Below are positions 1-6,910 of a DNA stretch of 12,054 nt, piece after piece. Position 1 is the stretch's first letter. Each line of letters starts with the position of its first letter. The notes beneath the pieces are model-generated. The model saw nothing but the letters and a program-made list of their open reading frames with translations. It was not told where the DNA came from and ran no database searches. The DNA lies in assembly GCA_944354085.1 (NCBI GenBank), contig CALVPW010000130.1, positions 1 through 12,054 on the forward strand, read 5' to 3'. The position numbers were made by a program, and so were the translations under genes. This stretch comes from an uncultured Clostridia bacterium. Its GTDB lineage: Bacteria > Bacillota > Clostridia > Christensenellales > Borkfalkiaceae.

Positions 1-1248
1 ACCATCACCTACGTTTTGGGCGGCGGCACGAATGCAGAGGGCAACGTCACGCAATATACCATCGAGAGCGATGCGATCGCATTCGCGGCGCCCGTGCGCG
101 AAGGGCACGACTTTATCGGCTGGTTCACCGACGAGGCGGGCGGCGAAGCCGTCGAGGGCATCCAAGCGGGCAGTACGGGGGATCTCACCCTGTATGCAAG
201 ATGGCGCGCGCATACCTTCGTCGTCACCTTCGTCCCGAACGGCGGTACGCTTGCGGGCGATGCGGAACAGACGGTCGCCTACGGCGGGACGGTCGCCTTC
301 ACGGATGCTTCCCGTACCAACTATCAGTTTGTCGGCTGGTTCACCGACGAGGCGCTCACCGCACAGTTCGACTTCAATACCCCCGTCAAGGGCGCGTTCA
401 CGCTGTACGCCAAGTGGCGGCTCACCGTCGTCACGGCGACAACGCAGGACGGCACCGTCGTCACGGTGAGCTCGGATACGGGCTTTGCCGAGGGTACGCG
501 CATCACCTTTGCAGAAGTCGGCGATCAAGAGAAGCTGGACGCGGCGAACGGACATATGCCCGATCATATGCGCCTTGAACGGCTGTATGATATCGAACTC
601 GTCGACGCCAACGGCACGCCCATCCCCGTGACCGAGCCGCTCGCCATCACCATCTCGGTGAACGGACTCGGCGAAGCACAGCACAAGTGGGGGATCGTAT
701 GGGTGCCCGACGGCGAAGGGGAGATCGAGGAGCTCGCCACGCACGTCGACGAAAACGGCAACCTGCACTTCTTTGCGGAGCATTTCAGCTTCTATGCGGT
801 GGTGGATATCGCCGATCTGCAGACGGGCTTCCCGTGGTGGTGGATCCTCGTCGCCGTCGGCGGGTGCGTGCTCATCGCGCTCATCCTGCTGTGGATCGCA
901 AAGCGCGCAAAGAAGTACGAACTCAACTACGTGAACGGCGGCATCCCCGCCGAAAAGCGCAAGGAAGATTCGCTCATCCAGCTTCCCGTGCCCGAACGCG
1001 AAGACGAGGTGTTCGACGGCTGGTATTACGATGAGGTCTTCCAAAACCGCGCCATGCTCACCTCCATGCCCAAGCAGAACCTCATCCTCTTCGCCAAGTG
1101 GCGCAAGATGACCGAGGAAGAGCGCGCCGCCCGCGACAAGGCGCGCGCCGAAGCTGCCGCGGCGGCGGAGGAGGGATTCCATCACGCCGAACCCGTCCGC
1201 GAGGAACCGCGTGTGAACGCCCCGCAGGAGATCAAAGAAGATGAATGA
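1..1248 (+). CDS. InlB B-repeat (Listeria-Bacteroides repeat) surface protein, single-pass membrane anchored; 5' end outside the window
   Basis: The reading frame is open from base 1 and the first residues (TITYVLGGG) are already inside a repeat, so the true start lies upstream and the TTG at 16 is not the start. Numbering from base 1 (415 residues): two InlB-type beta-grasp repeats, about 1-65 and 66-139, each ending in the hallmark GWFTDE...LYA(R/K)W. A non-repeat region follows at about 140-275, ending in a HFSFYAVVDI motif common next to the membrane in clostridial surface proteins. A hydrophobic segment preceded by FPWWW spans about 279-299 and is followed by the basic stop-transfer AKRAKK. 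A third repeat-like unit (306-367, ending LFAKW) and an Ala/Glu-rich charged tail come after the membrane segment. There is no LPXTG motif, so the anchor is the membrane helix. Inferred role: cell-surface adhesion or scaffolding; the ligand is unknown. It ends at a strong terminator. Confidence 0.85.
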   Translation, partial: TITYVLGGGTNAEGNVTQYTIESDAIAFAAPVREGHDFIGWFTDEAGGEAVEGIQAGSTGDLTLYARWRAHTFVVTFVPNGGTLAGDAEQTVAYGGTVAFTDASRTNYQFVGWFTDEALTAQFDFNTPVKGAFTLYAKWRLTVVTATTQDGTVVTVSSDTGFAEGTRITFAEVGDQEKLDAANGHMPDHMRLERLYDIELVDANGTPIPVTEPLAITISVNGLGEAQHKWGIVWVPDGEGEIEELATHVDENGNLHFFAEHFSFYAVVDIADLQTGFPWWWILVAVGGCVLIALILLWIAKRAKKYELNYVNGGIPAEKRKEDSLIQLPVPEREDEVFDGWYYDEVFQNRAMLTSMPKQNLILFAKWRKMTEEERAARDKARAEAAAAAEEGFHHAEPVREEPRVNAPQEIKEDE

Positions 1249-1263
1249 TCTCCCCGCTCGGGC

Positions 1264-1312
1264 ATAAAAAAGCTGCCGCCGCGCTTTCATGCGCGGCGGC
1301 AGTTCTTTCTTT
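1264..1312. terminator. Bidirectional rho-independent terminator between convergent genes
   Basis: A perfect 12-bp GC-rich stem (1273-1284 with 1291-1302) closes a 6-nt loop (TTTCAT). On the plus strand it is followed by TTCTTTCTTT; on the minus strand the run of six A at 1266-1271 becomes a U tract. It therefore suits termination of both the surface-protein gene, which ends at 1248, and the convergent AraC-type gene, which ends at 1337. Confidence 0.9.
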
Positions 1313-1336
1313 GCGTTTTTGGGGCGTGCGCCCGTA

Positions 1337-2215
1337 TCACAAAGGGCGGGCGCTGCTTTCGATGAGCTTGCAGTCGAACAGGGTGGGGCTGAACGCTCTG
1401 TCGCTCGGGTGGGCGAAATCTCCTTGCAGAACGTAGTTTTCGGGCAGGCGGCTGGGGGCGGTGCCCGTCAGGGCGCGGAAGATGCGGTTAAAGTTTCGTA
1501 TGGTCGCAAATCCGCAGGCGTCGGCGATCTCCGTCATCGTCATGCCGCCTTCGCGCAAAAGCCGCACGGCGTTTTCCGTGCGTACGTAGTTGAGGTATTG
1601 CGAGAACGTCGTACCCGCCATCGCCTTAAAATAACGCGAAAAGTACGCGTCGCTCATGCCCATAAAGCGCACGGCGTCCTCAAAGGTGAACGTCTGGTAT
1701 TGCGCGTGGATCTCTTCGAGCAGGCGTTTGAACGTCTCTTCGGTGCGGCCGCTCTTGGGGCGGGGCAGGATGCGATCGCGGCGGAAGATATCGATCATCC
1801 GCTGCGCGACGATGCACGCCGCCTCCGCGCCGTAAAAGGGCTTGCGTTCGGTGAGCACCTTAAAAAGCTCGCGGTACGTTTCGGCAACGCGGTGTCCTTC
1901 GCCGAGCTTGGGGCAGGCGAGCTGCCACGCGTCCAAAAAGGGGCGCAGGATATTGTAGTCAAAGATGATGACCATGAGCACCGTATCGGGCGCGGCGGCG
2001 CGCTGGTAGTGGATCTGCCCGCTGTCGGTAAACAGCGCTTCGCCCTTTTCCAGCGTGTACTTCCCGCGTTCGCAAAAGATGTCGATGCTGCCTTCTTCCA
2101 CGCAAACGAGTTCGCAGTCGTAATGCCAATGCAGCAGATTGTGCGAGTTGCGGTATTTTCCCGCCCAGACGCGTGCGTCGTCGGGATATTCCCAAATCTC
2201 TCTGCGAGCGATCAT
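1337..2215 (-). CDS. AraC family transcriptional regulator (N-terminal cupin, C-terminal double HTH)
   Basis: A 292-residue one-component regulator. The N-terminal half is a cupin-type sensing domain, with HWHYDCE (His29, His31, Glu35) typical of the AraC_binding fold. The C-terminal half, about 160-256, holds the two helix-turn-helix units of the AraC/XylS DNA-binding domain: SDAYFSRYFKAMAG in the first, and ITEIADACGF-like MTEIADACGFATIRNFNRIF in the second. About 36 residues extend past the domain, longer than usual. The ATG at 2213-2215 is supported by the purine-rich ribosome binding site GGGGGAGA a few bases upstream. The gene is transcribed divergently from galT-galK with only 302 bp between, so it most likely controls that operon in response to a sugar. 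This is inference from position; the effector cannot be read from sequence. Confidence 0.9.
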   Translation of the reverse strand: MIARREIWEYPDDARVWAGKYRNSHNLLHWHYDCELVCVEEGSIDIFCERGKYTLEKGEALFTDSGQIHYQRAAAPDTVLMVIIFDYNILRPFLDAWQLACPKLGEGHRVAETYRELFKVLTERKPFYGAEAACIVAQRMIDIFRRDRILPRPKSGRTEETFKRLLEEIHAQYQTFTFEDAVRFMGMSDAYFSRYFKAMAGTTFSQYLNYVRTENAVRLLREGGMTMTEIADACGFATIRNFNRIFRALTGTAPSRLPENYVLQGDFAHPSDRAFSPTLFDCKLIESSARPL

Positions 2216-2251
2216 ATGTTTCTCCCCCGATACGCTTTCGTATCACCGTAT

Positions 2252-2279
2252 ATTATAGCGTGCTTTTTTCGGATGTCAA
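2252..2279 (-). promoter_or_regulatory. Sigma-A promoter of the AraC-type regulator
   Basis: On the minus strand both hexamers are perfect: TTGACA (2274-2279) and TATAAT (2252-2257), with a 16-bp spacer. The predicted start of transcription is near 2245, leaving a leader of about 30 nt with the ribosome binding site. The candidate operators overlap this promoter, which suggests autoregulation. Confidence 0.85.
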
Positions 2280-2323
2280 GCGTTGTCGAAAAAAGATATC
2301 AAAAAATGTCCACGATCTGTCAA
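2263..2323. promoter_or_regulatory. Candidate operator region between the AraC-type gene and galT (phased direct repeats and an inverted repeat)
   Basis: Two related arrangements are visible. First, direct repeats GATGTCAA (2272-2279) and GATATCAA (2295-2302) lie 23 bp apart, and a further GATC-TGTCAA has its TCAA at 2320-2323, 21 bp on. Spacings of about two helical turns are what AraC-family dimers use. The last copy ends 8 bp before the galT -35. Second, a perfect 9-bp inverted repeat CTTTTTTCG (2263-2271) / CGAAAAAAG (2287-2295) is centred on the regulator's own -35. Short A/T-rich repeats can arise by chance, so the assignment is an inference. Confidence 0.4.
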
Positions 2324-2331
2324 AGAGTTGC

Positions 2332-2360
2332 TTGCCAAGGGCGCGCATTGCGCTTATAAT
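2332..2360 (+). promoter_or_regulatory. Sigma-A promoter of the galT-galK operon
   Basis: TTGCCA (2332-2337) and a perfect TATAAT (2355-2360) are separated by 17 bp. Transcription should start near 2367, giving an unusually long leader of about 150 nt before galT. The -35 is one or two mismatches from ideal, which fits a promoter helped by an activator bound just upstream. Confidence 0.8.
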
Positions 2361-2453
2361 AGAGGCGTAAGAAGGGAGGTCCGCTGCTACCGCGGCGCAG
2401 CCGACGGCGGGGCTCTCGCATACGTCAGATCATATCTTCATTCCCCCAATAGA

Positions 2454-2491
2454 ATGGCAGGGAGGCGGTAGCGATATCGCCTCCCTGTCAT
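2454..2491 (+). promoter_or_regulatory. Stable stem-loop in the galT leader
   Basis: A 14-bp stem (2454-2467 with 2478-2491, one G-U pair) closes a 10-nt loop in the untranslated leader, ending 15 nt before the galT ribosome binding site. No U tract follows, so it is not an intrinsic terminator as it stands. The right arm contains CCUCC, complementary to GGAGG of the galT ribosome binding site AAGGAGGG (2507-2514), so the left arm could act as an anti-sequestering strand. The upstream leader (2367-2453) is GC-rich at first and shows no riboswitch class I recognise. The structure is seen; any regulatory role is inference. Confidence 0.5.
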
Positions 2492-2517
2492 ATATCGGGA
2501 AAAGATAAGGAGGGAAC

Positions 2518-3987
2518 ATGAAAGAGGTTTTTGAGGCAGTCGACCGCCTCGTCTCGTACGCCCGCGCAAAGCTGGGCTTGCCCGCCCGCAACGAGGCGTA
2601 CGCCCGCAACACGGTGCTCGGCATCATCGGGGCAGAGTGGTACGAGGAGACGGGCGCCGTTTACGGCGGGGAGAGCGTCTCGGCGCTGCTTTCCGCGCTC
2701 ACGGCGGCATGCAAGGCGGCGGGGCTTCCCGCGGCGGACGATCCCGAACGCCTTTGCGACGGCGTGATGGGGGCGCTCATGCTCCCGCCCGACCGCGTCG
2801 AGGCGGCGTTTGCAGCCCATCTCGCGCACGATGCGGCGGAGGCGACGGCGTGGCTGTACGATTATTCGGTGCGCGCCGATTACGTCAAAAAGGAAAAGCT
2901 CGATCAAAATCCCCGTTTTACGGCGGAGAACGGGCTCATCATCACCATCAACAAGGCAAAACCCGAATTCCGCGACCCCAAAAAGGCGGCGAGCGGGAAC
3001 AGCGTGAAGGGCGGCTACCCCAAATGCACCATCTGCCGCGAGAACGAGGGCTTTTTCGGACGGAACAAGCGCACGCTGCGCACCGTTTCGCTCACCCTCG
3101 GCGGGGAGGCGTGGTTCTGGCAGTACTCGCCCTACGGGTATTTCCACGAACACGGCATCGCCGTCAATCAAAAGCACGTGCCCATGCACGTCGACCGCGC
3201 GACCTTCGTGCGGCTCATGCAGTTCGTCGACCTCTTCCCGCACTATTTTATCGGCTGCAACGCGGCGCTGCCTCGCATCGGCGGGAGCGTGCTCGCGCAC
3301 GATCATTTCCAGGGCGGCGGCGAGATCCTGCCTCTGCACCGCGCGCCGTTTGCCGTCCGCCTCAGCCATCCCGACTATCCCGACGTGCAGGCAGGCGTGC
3401 TCGATTGGAAGGGCTCGGCGGTGCGGCTCATCTGTAAGGACGCCGAACGGCTCGCCGATGCGTGCGAACGCGTCCGCGCGGCTTGGTGTTCGTACTCCGA
3501 TCCCGCGCGCGGCATCATCGCCGAAGATGCGGACGGCGTGCACAGCGCCGTCAGCCCCACGGTGGTCAAAACAGAGCGCGGGTACGAGATGAACATCATC
3601 TTCCGCAACAACATCACTTCCGAACGCTATCCCGACGGCGTCTTCCACGCGCATCCCGAATTCCACGTCATCAAAAAGGAATCCATCGGGCTCATCGAGG
3701 CGCAGGGGCTCTTCATCCTCCCCGGGCGGCTGGAAGGGGAGCTCGCCGCCATCGAGGCGGTGCTCGTCGCGGGCGGAGAACTTCCCGCGGAGCTCAAAGA
3801 TTACGCGATGATCTTTTCCGAACTCAAAGCCATGGCGCCGTCGTTTACCAAAAAGACCGCGCACGAGGCAGTCAAACGCGAACTTGCGAGCGTATGCGAA
3901 CGCATCCTCGCCAACACCGCTGTTTTTGCGACACCCGCGGAAACGGCAGAGTTCATGCAAAAGGCAGGGTTTACCTATGTTGAATAA
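2518..3987 (+). CDS. galT: UDP-glucose--hexose-1-phosphate uridylyltransferase, class II (Firmicutes type)
   Basis: Transfers UMP from UDP-glucose to galactose 1-phosphate in the cytoplasm, the second dedicated step of the Leloir pathway. The 489-residue length matches the class II GalT family of Firmicutes (about 490-500 residues) rather than the 350-residue E. coli type. Visible motifs: CTIC (170-173), the active-site region LPRIGGSVLAHDHFQGG with His261, His263 and Gln265 of the HxHxQ catalytic signature (covalent uridylyl-histidine in the family), and the C-terminal stretch NNITSERYPDGVFHAHPEFH followed by IGLIEAQGLFILPGRL. The ATG at 2518 follows AAGGAGGG directly. It overlaps galK by 11 bp, and the two are clearly one operon with translational coupling. 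No galE or galM is seen nearby. Confidence 0.95.
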   Translation: MKEVFEAVDRLVSYARAKLGLPARNEAYARNTVLGIIGAEWYEETGAVYGGESVSALLSALTAACKAAGLPAADDPERLCDGVMGALMLPPDRVEAAFAAHLAHDAAEATAWLYDYSVRADYVKKEKLDQNPRFTAENGLIITINKAKPEFRDPKKAASGNSVKGGYPKCTICRENEGFFGRNKRTLRTVSLTLGGEAWFWQYSPYGYFHEHGIAVNQKHVPMHVDRATFVRLMQFVDLFPHYFIGCNAALPRIGGSVLAHDHFQGGGEILPLHRAPFAVRLSHPDYPDVQAGVLDWKGSAVRLICKDAERLADACERVRAAWCSYSDPARGIIAEDADGVHSAVSPTVVKTERGYEMNIIFRNNITSERYPDGVFHAHPEFHVIKKESIGLIEAQGLFILPGRLEGELAAIEAVLVAGGELPAELKDYAMIFSELKAMAPSFTKKTAHEAVKRELASVCERILANTAVFATPAETAEFMQKAGFTYVE

Positions 3988-5107
3988 GCGCGATTACACG
4001 TATGCCGTCTCGGCGGCGGGCAGAGTCAACCTCATCGGCGAACACATCGACTATTGCGGCGGAAAGGTCATGCCCGCGGCGCTCTCGCTCAAAAACACCG
4101 TCTATGCGCGCCCCAACGGGAGCGACCGCATCAATCTCGCGTGGACGGATCTTCCCGTACAGGTCTCGCTGGAGATCAAAAAGCTCGAAGAATACAAACA
4201 CGTCAAATATGCGAACTATCCCGCGGGCAGCGCCTGCCTTTGGCAGAAGGCGGGGCACGAGATCGTCGGCTGCGATCTTTTGTACGACTGCACCGTGCCC
4301 TTCGGCAGCGGGCTCTCGTCGAGCGCGGCGATCGAAGTCTCCACCATTGCGGCGCTCGCAACGCTGGCGAGGGAGAAGCTCGACCCCGTGAAGATCGCCC
4401 TCGTCGCCCGTGACGCCGAACACGCCTATACGGGCGTCAACTGCGGCATCATGGATCAGTACGCCTCGGCGTGCGGCAAAAAGGGGCACGCCATGCTGCT
4501 CGACTGCAAAACGCTCGCATGCGAATACGTGCCCGTCGCGCTGGGCGATCACACGCTCGTCATTGCCAACTGCAACAAGCCGCACAATCTCGTGGAGAGC
4601 CGCTACAACGAGCGCCGTGCCGAGACCGAGCGCGCGCTCGCGCTCATTCAGACGAAAGCGCCCGTCGGCTGCCTTGCCGACCTCACGCCCGAGGAGTTCG
4701 ACCGCGTTTCCGCGGTGCTCGACGGCGAGGGGAAGGTCAAAGACCGCGCCCGCCACGTCGTGGAAGAGTGCGACCGCGTCCGCCGCGCGGCAGGCGCGAT
4801 GAAGCGGGGGGATATCTGTCTCTTCGGCGAACTTCTGAACGCCTCGCACGCCTCGCTGCGCGACCTTTACGAGGTGACGGGCATCGAGCTGGATACGCTC
4901 GCCGCCGCGGCGCAGGCACATCCCGCCTGCCTCGGCTCCCGCATGACGGGCGCAGGGTTCGGCGGATGCACCGTCTCCGTCGTCGCCAAAGACGGGGTGG
5001 AGGATTTCAAGCGCGAAGTCTCCGCCCGCTACCAAAAGGCGATCGGATACGCGCCTTCCTTTTACGACGCTTCCATCGAGGACGGGATCGTCGTAAAAAC
5101 AATGTAA
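3977..5107 (+). CDS. galK: Galactokinase (GHMP kinase family)
   Basis: Phosphorylates galactose with ATP to galactose 1-phosphate, which feeds GalT. The protein has 376 residues, close to the family norm of about 380-390. All three GHMP signatures are present: the galactokinase motif GRVNLIGEHIDY (15-26), the ATP loop PFGSGLSSSAA (GLSSSAA at 112-118) and motif 3 MTGAGFGGC (323-331). The frame stays open upstream to 3884, but the ATG at 3977 puts the galactokinase signature at the usual distance from the N terminus. It overlaps the galT stop by 11 bp, so translation is probably coupled, consistent with only a weak ribosome binding site (AAGG near 3961). A GC-rich hairpin follows the stop. Confidence 0.95.
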   Translation: MLNKRDYTYAVSAAGRVNLIGEHIDYCGGKVMPAALSLKNTVYARPNGSDRINLAWTDLPVQVSLEIKKLEEYKHVKYANYPAGSACLWQKAGHEIVGCDLLYDCTVPFGSGLSSSAAIEVSTIAALATLAREKLDPVKIALVARDAEHAYTGVNCGIMDQYASACGKKGHAMLLDCKTLACEYVPVALGDHTLVIANCNKPHNLVESRYNERRAETERALALIQTKAPVGCLADLTPEEFDRVSAVLDGEGKVKDRARHVVEECDRVRRAAGAMKRGDICLFGELLNASHASLRDLYEVTGIELDTLAAAAQAHPACLGSRMTGAGFGGCTVSVVAKDGVEDFKREVSARYQKAIGYAPSFYDASIEDGIVVKTM

Positions 5108-5127
5108 CGTCTTTTTCGGGACAAGGG

Positions 5128-5162
5128 AACGCCGCCCGCCGCATTTTGCGGCGGGCGGCGTT
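5128..5162 (+). terminator. GC-rich stem-loop after galK, probable terminator with a poor U tract
   Basis: A perfect 15-bp stem (5128-5142 with 5148-5162) and a 5-nt loop ATTTT lie 20 bp after the galK stop. The position fits the end of the gal operon, but only two T follow before GCAACTTG, so termination may be incomplete. It ends 5 bp before the next promoter's -35 and could also insulate that promoter from galactose-driven read-through. Confidence 0.55.
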
Positions 5163-5167
5163 GCAAC

Positions 5168-5197
5168 TTGACAAAGCGCGCCTCGGCGTGCTATACT
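5168..5197 (+). promoter_or_regulatory. Sigma-A promoter with extended -10, likely producing a leaderless mRNA
   Basis: TTGACA (5168-5173), an 18-bp spacer and TATACT (5192-5197) preceded by TGC (extended -10 motif). Only six bases separate the -10 from the ATG at 5204, so the usual start point about seven bases downstream falls on the A of the start codon. No Shine-Dalgarno sequence is present upstream of that ATG. Confidence 0.75.
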
Positions 5198-5203
5198 TGC
5201 GGC

Positions 5204-6055
5204 ATGGAACAAACGTACGACGTGATCGTGGTGGGCGGCGGCATCGCGGGATATACCGCGGCGCTCACCTTAAAGAGCTTAAAACGCAGCTTTTTGTGGC
5301 TGGGGAGCGAGCGCTTCGGCGAAAAGCTCCTCAAAGCCGAATATGTGCGCAATTTTCCCGCCCTCGTGGGGGACGGGAAGTTGTTCGCGGCGCGCCTTTC
5401 CGAGCAGGCGGAGCGGGAAGGCATCTCCTTCACGCATGGCAGGGCGGACGGCATATACGCGGGCATGCCGTTCACCGTGACGGCGGGCGATAAGGTGTAT
5501 ACGGGCCGCGCCGTCATCCTTGCAACGGGCGTGGACGCGGCGGGCGCCGTGGCGGGCGAACGCGAATTTTTGGGGCGCGGCGTGAGCTACTGCGCCGTAT
5601 GCGACGGCGCGCTCTATAAGGACAAGACGATCGCCGCCGTCGTCGCCTCTCCCAAATTTGCGGAGGAAGTCGAGTATCTTGCAGGATACGCCGCCGAAGT
5701 GCACGCGTTCTGTCTCTATCCGAATGCGGCCTTTTCCGCAAAGAACGTCACCGTGCATACGGGCAAGCCGCGCGCCGTCACGGGCGGTCTGCGGGTGGAA
5801 GCGCTCGTCACGGAAGGGGGCGAACTGCCCGTGAGCGGGGTGTTCTTCCTCAAAGAGAGCGCGCCGCCCGCCGCGCTGTGCGGCGGGCTGGAAACGGAGG
5901 GCAGCGCCGTCAAAACGGGGCGGGACATGTCGACCAACCTTGCGGGGCTGTTCGCCGCGGGCGACGTGACGGGCCGTCCCTATCAGTACGTGAAAGCGGC
6001 GGGGGAGGGGCTGACCGCAGCCTACTCCGCGCACGCCTACCTCAGCAAAGTATGA
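5204..6055 (+). CDS. Thioredoxin-reductase-like FAD disulfide oxidoreductase lacking the NADPH-binding motif
   Basis: A 283-residue two-domain flavoprotein, about 25-30 residues shorter than usual thioredoxin reductases. FAD domain: VVGGGIAG (9-16) at the very N terminus and GLFAAGDVTG with Asp254 near the C terminus. The redox-active CAVC (130-133) is followed by DG, as in TrxB (CATCDG). In the second domain the expected GGGxSA nucleotide motif is replaced by VVASPKFAEEVEYL (146-159), and the HRR-type NADPH phosphate-binding motif is absent. Loss of both is described for ferredoxin-dependent flavin thioredoxin reductases (FFTR) of clostridia and related NADPH-independent enzymes; assignment to that class is inference. 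The ATG at 5204 is preferred over the in-frame TTG at 5168 because it puts the FAD motif at the normal place. It overlaps the next gene by ATGA. The final electron acceptor is unknown. Confidence 0.85.
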   Translation: MEQTYDVIVVGGGIAGYTAALTLKSLKRSFLWLGSERFGEKLLKAEYVRNFPALVGDGKLFAARLSEQAEREGISFTHGRADGIYAGMPFTVTAGDKVYTGRAVILATGVDAAGAVAGEREFLGRGVSYCAVCDGALYKDKTIAAVVASPKFAEEVEYLAGYAAEVHAFCLYPNAAFSAKNVTVHTGKPRAVTGGLRVEALVTEGGELPVSGVFFLKESAPPAALCGGLETEGSAVKTGRDMSTNLAGLFAAGDVTGRPYQYVKAAGEGLTAAYSAHAYLSKV

Positions 6056-6861
6056 GCGAGATCGAACGTTCGGTCATCAAAAAATTCCGCAAGGAGCTGT
6101 GGTGTCCCTTCATCAAGAGCGTCAAACGCTACGCGCTCGTCTCCGAGGGGGACAAGATCGCCGTGTGCATGTCGGGCGGCAAGGATTCCTTTTTGCTCGC
6201 AAAATGTATGCAGGAGCTCGCGCTGCACGGCGAAGTGCCCTTCGAGCCCGTGTTCATCGTGATGGATCCAGGGTACGCGCCCGAGAACAGGCGGCGCATC
6301 GAGGAGAACGCCGCAAAGGCGAACGTACCCGTCCGCATCTTCGAGAGCGATATCTTCGCCGTCGTCGACGCGGTGCAGACGGGCTCGCCCTGCTACCTTT
6401 GCGCGCGCATGCGCCGCGGCTATCTGTATGAATTCGCCAAGCGTTGCGGCTGCAACAAGATCGCCTTGGGACCTCACTTCGACGACGTGGTCGAAACGGC
6501 GCTTTTGAGCATGTTCTACGGCGCGGAGATCAAAACGATGATGCCCAAGCTGCGCTCCACTTCGCATCCCGGGATGGAGCTCATCCGTCCGTTATACGCC
6601 GTGCGCGAGCGGGATATCGTCGCGTGGGCAAAGTACAACGGGCTCTCCTTTTTGAACTGCGCCTGCCGTTTTACCGAGCGGGTGGCGAACAAGGAGGAGG
6701 AGAGCAAGCGGCGGGAGATGAAAGCGCTCGTCGCCTCGCTCGAAAAGACCAATCCCGCGGCGGCGGACAACGTGTTCCGCAGCCTGCACAACGTGGCGCT
6801 CGACTGCGTCGTGGGGTGGCGGAAGGGCAATAAGCGGGGGAGTTTCCTCGACGAATACTGA
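6052..6861 (+). CDS. ttcA: TtcA-family tRNA thiolation protein (PP-loop ATPase)
   Basis: Members of this family adenylate a tRNA base with a PP-loop and insert sulfur with the help of an iron-sulfur cluster; E. coli TtcA makes 2-thiocytidine at tRNA position 32. In this 269-residue protein the PP-loop is SGGKDS (41-46), the CxxC is C114-YL-C117 in PCYLCARMRRG, which closely resembles the TtcA motif, and the third cluster cysteine is probably C203 or C205 in NCAC. ALGPHFDDVVET matches the conserved His-Asp-Asp region. It is shorter than E. coli TtcA (about 311), so the exact base modified is uncertain. Its ATG at 6052 sits in an ATGA overlap with the flavoprotein stop, so the two are co-transcribed and coupled. 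The pairing may mean that the flavoprotein supplies reducing power for thiolation; this is inference. Confidence 0.85.
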   Translation: MSEIERSVIKKFRKELWCPFIKSVKRYALVSEGDKIAVCMSGGKDSFLLAKCMQELALHGEVPFEPVFIVMDPGYAPENRRRIEENAAKANVPVRIFESDIFAVVDAVQTGSPCYLCARMRRGYLYEFAKRCGCNKIALGPHFDDVVETALLSMFYGAEIKTMMPKLRSTSHPGMELIRPLYAVRERDIVAWAKYNGLSFLNCACRFTERVANKEEESKRREMKALVASLEKTNPAAADNVFRSLHNVALDCVVGWRKGNKRGSFLDEY

Positions 6862-6910
6862 TCTTTTGCACAAAATCATGCAAATATCCCGAAAAAACCC
6901 GCGTTCCCTC

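Noticed and set aside
1289..2359. Long plus-strand open frame opposite the AraC-type gene
   Set aside because: It is an antisense shadow of the high-GC regulator gene, which has clear domains, a ribosome binding site and a promoter on the minus strand. The translated product is Arg/Ala-rich with no motif.
2454..2471. A five-codon upstream ORF (ATG GCA GGG AGG CGG TAG) in the galT leader, suggestive of a leader peptide
   Set aside because: No ribosome binding site precedes it, its codons have no relation to galactose, and it lies inside the left arm of the stable hairpin.
2488..3960. 490-codon minus-strand open frame opposite galT, and a similar one (3971-5212) opposite galK
   Set aside because: Both are GC-driven antisense frames with no recognisable domains; galT and galK on the plus strand have every family motif.
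5128..5162. The galK-downstream inverted repeat as a mobile-element end or attachment site
   Set aside because: There is no transposase, target duplication or second copy in the window; it is best explained as an RNA hairpin at an operon end.
5168..5203. TTG at 5168 as an upstream start of the flavoprotein
   Set aside because: The TTG is part of the TTGACA -35 box, has no ribosome binding site, and would add twelve residues before an FAD motif that is normally near the N terminus.
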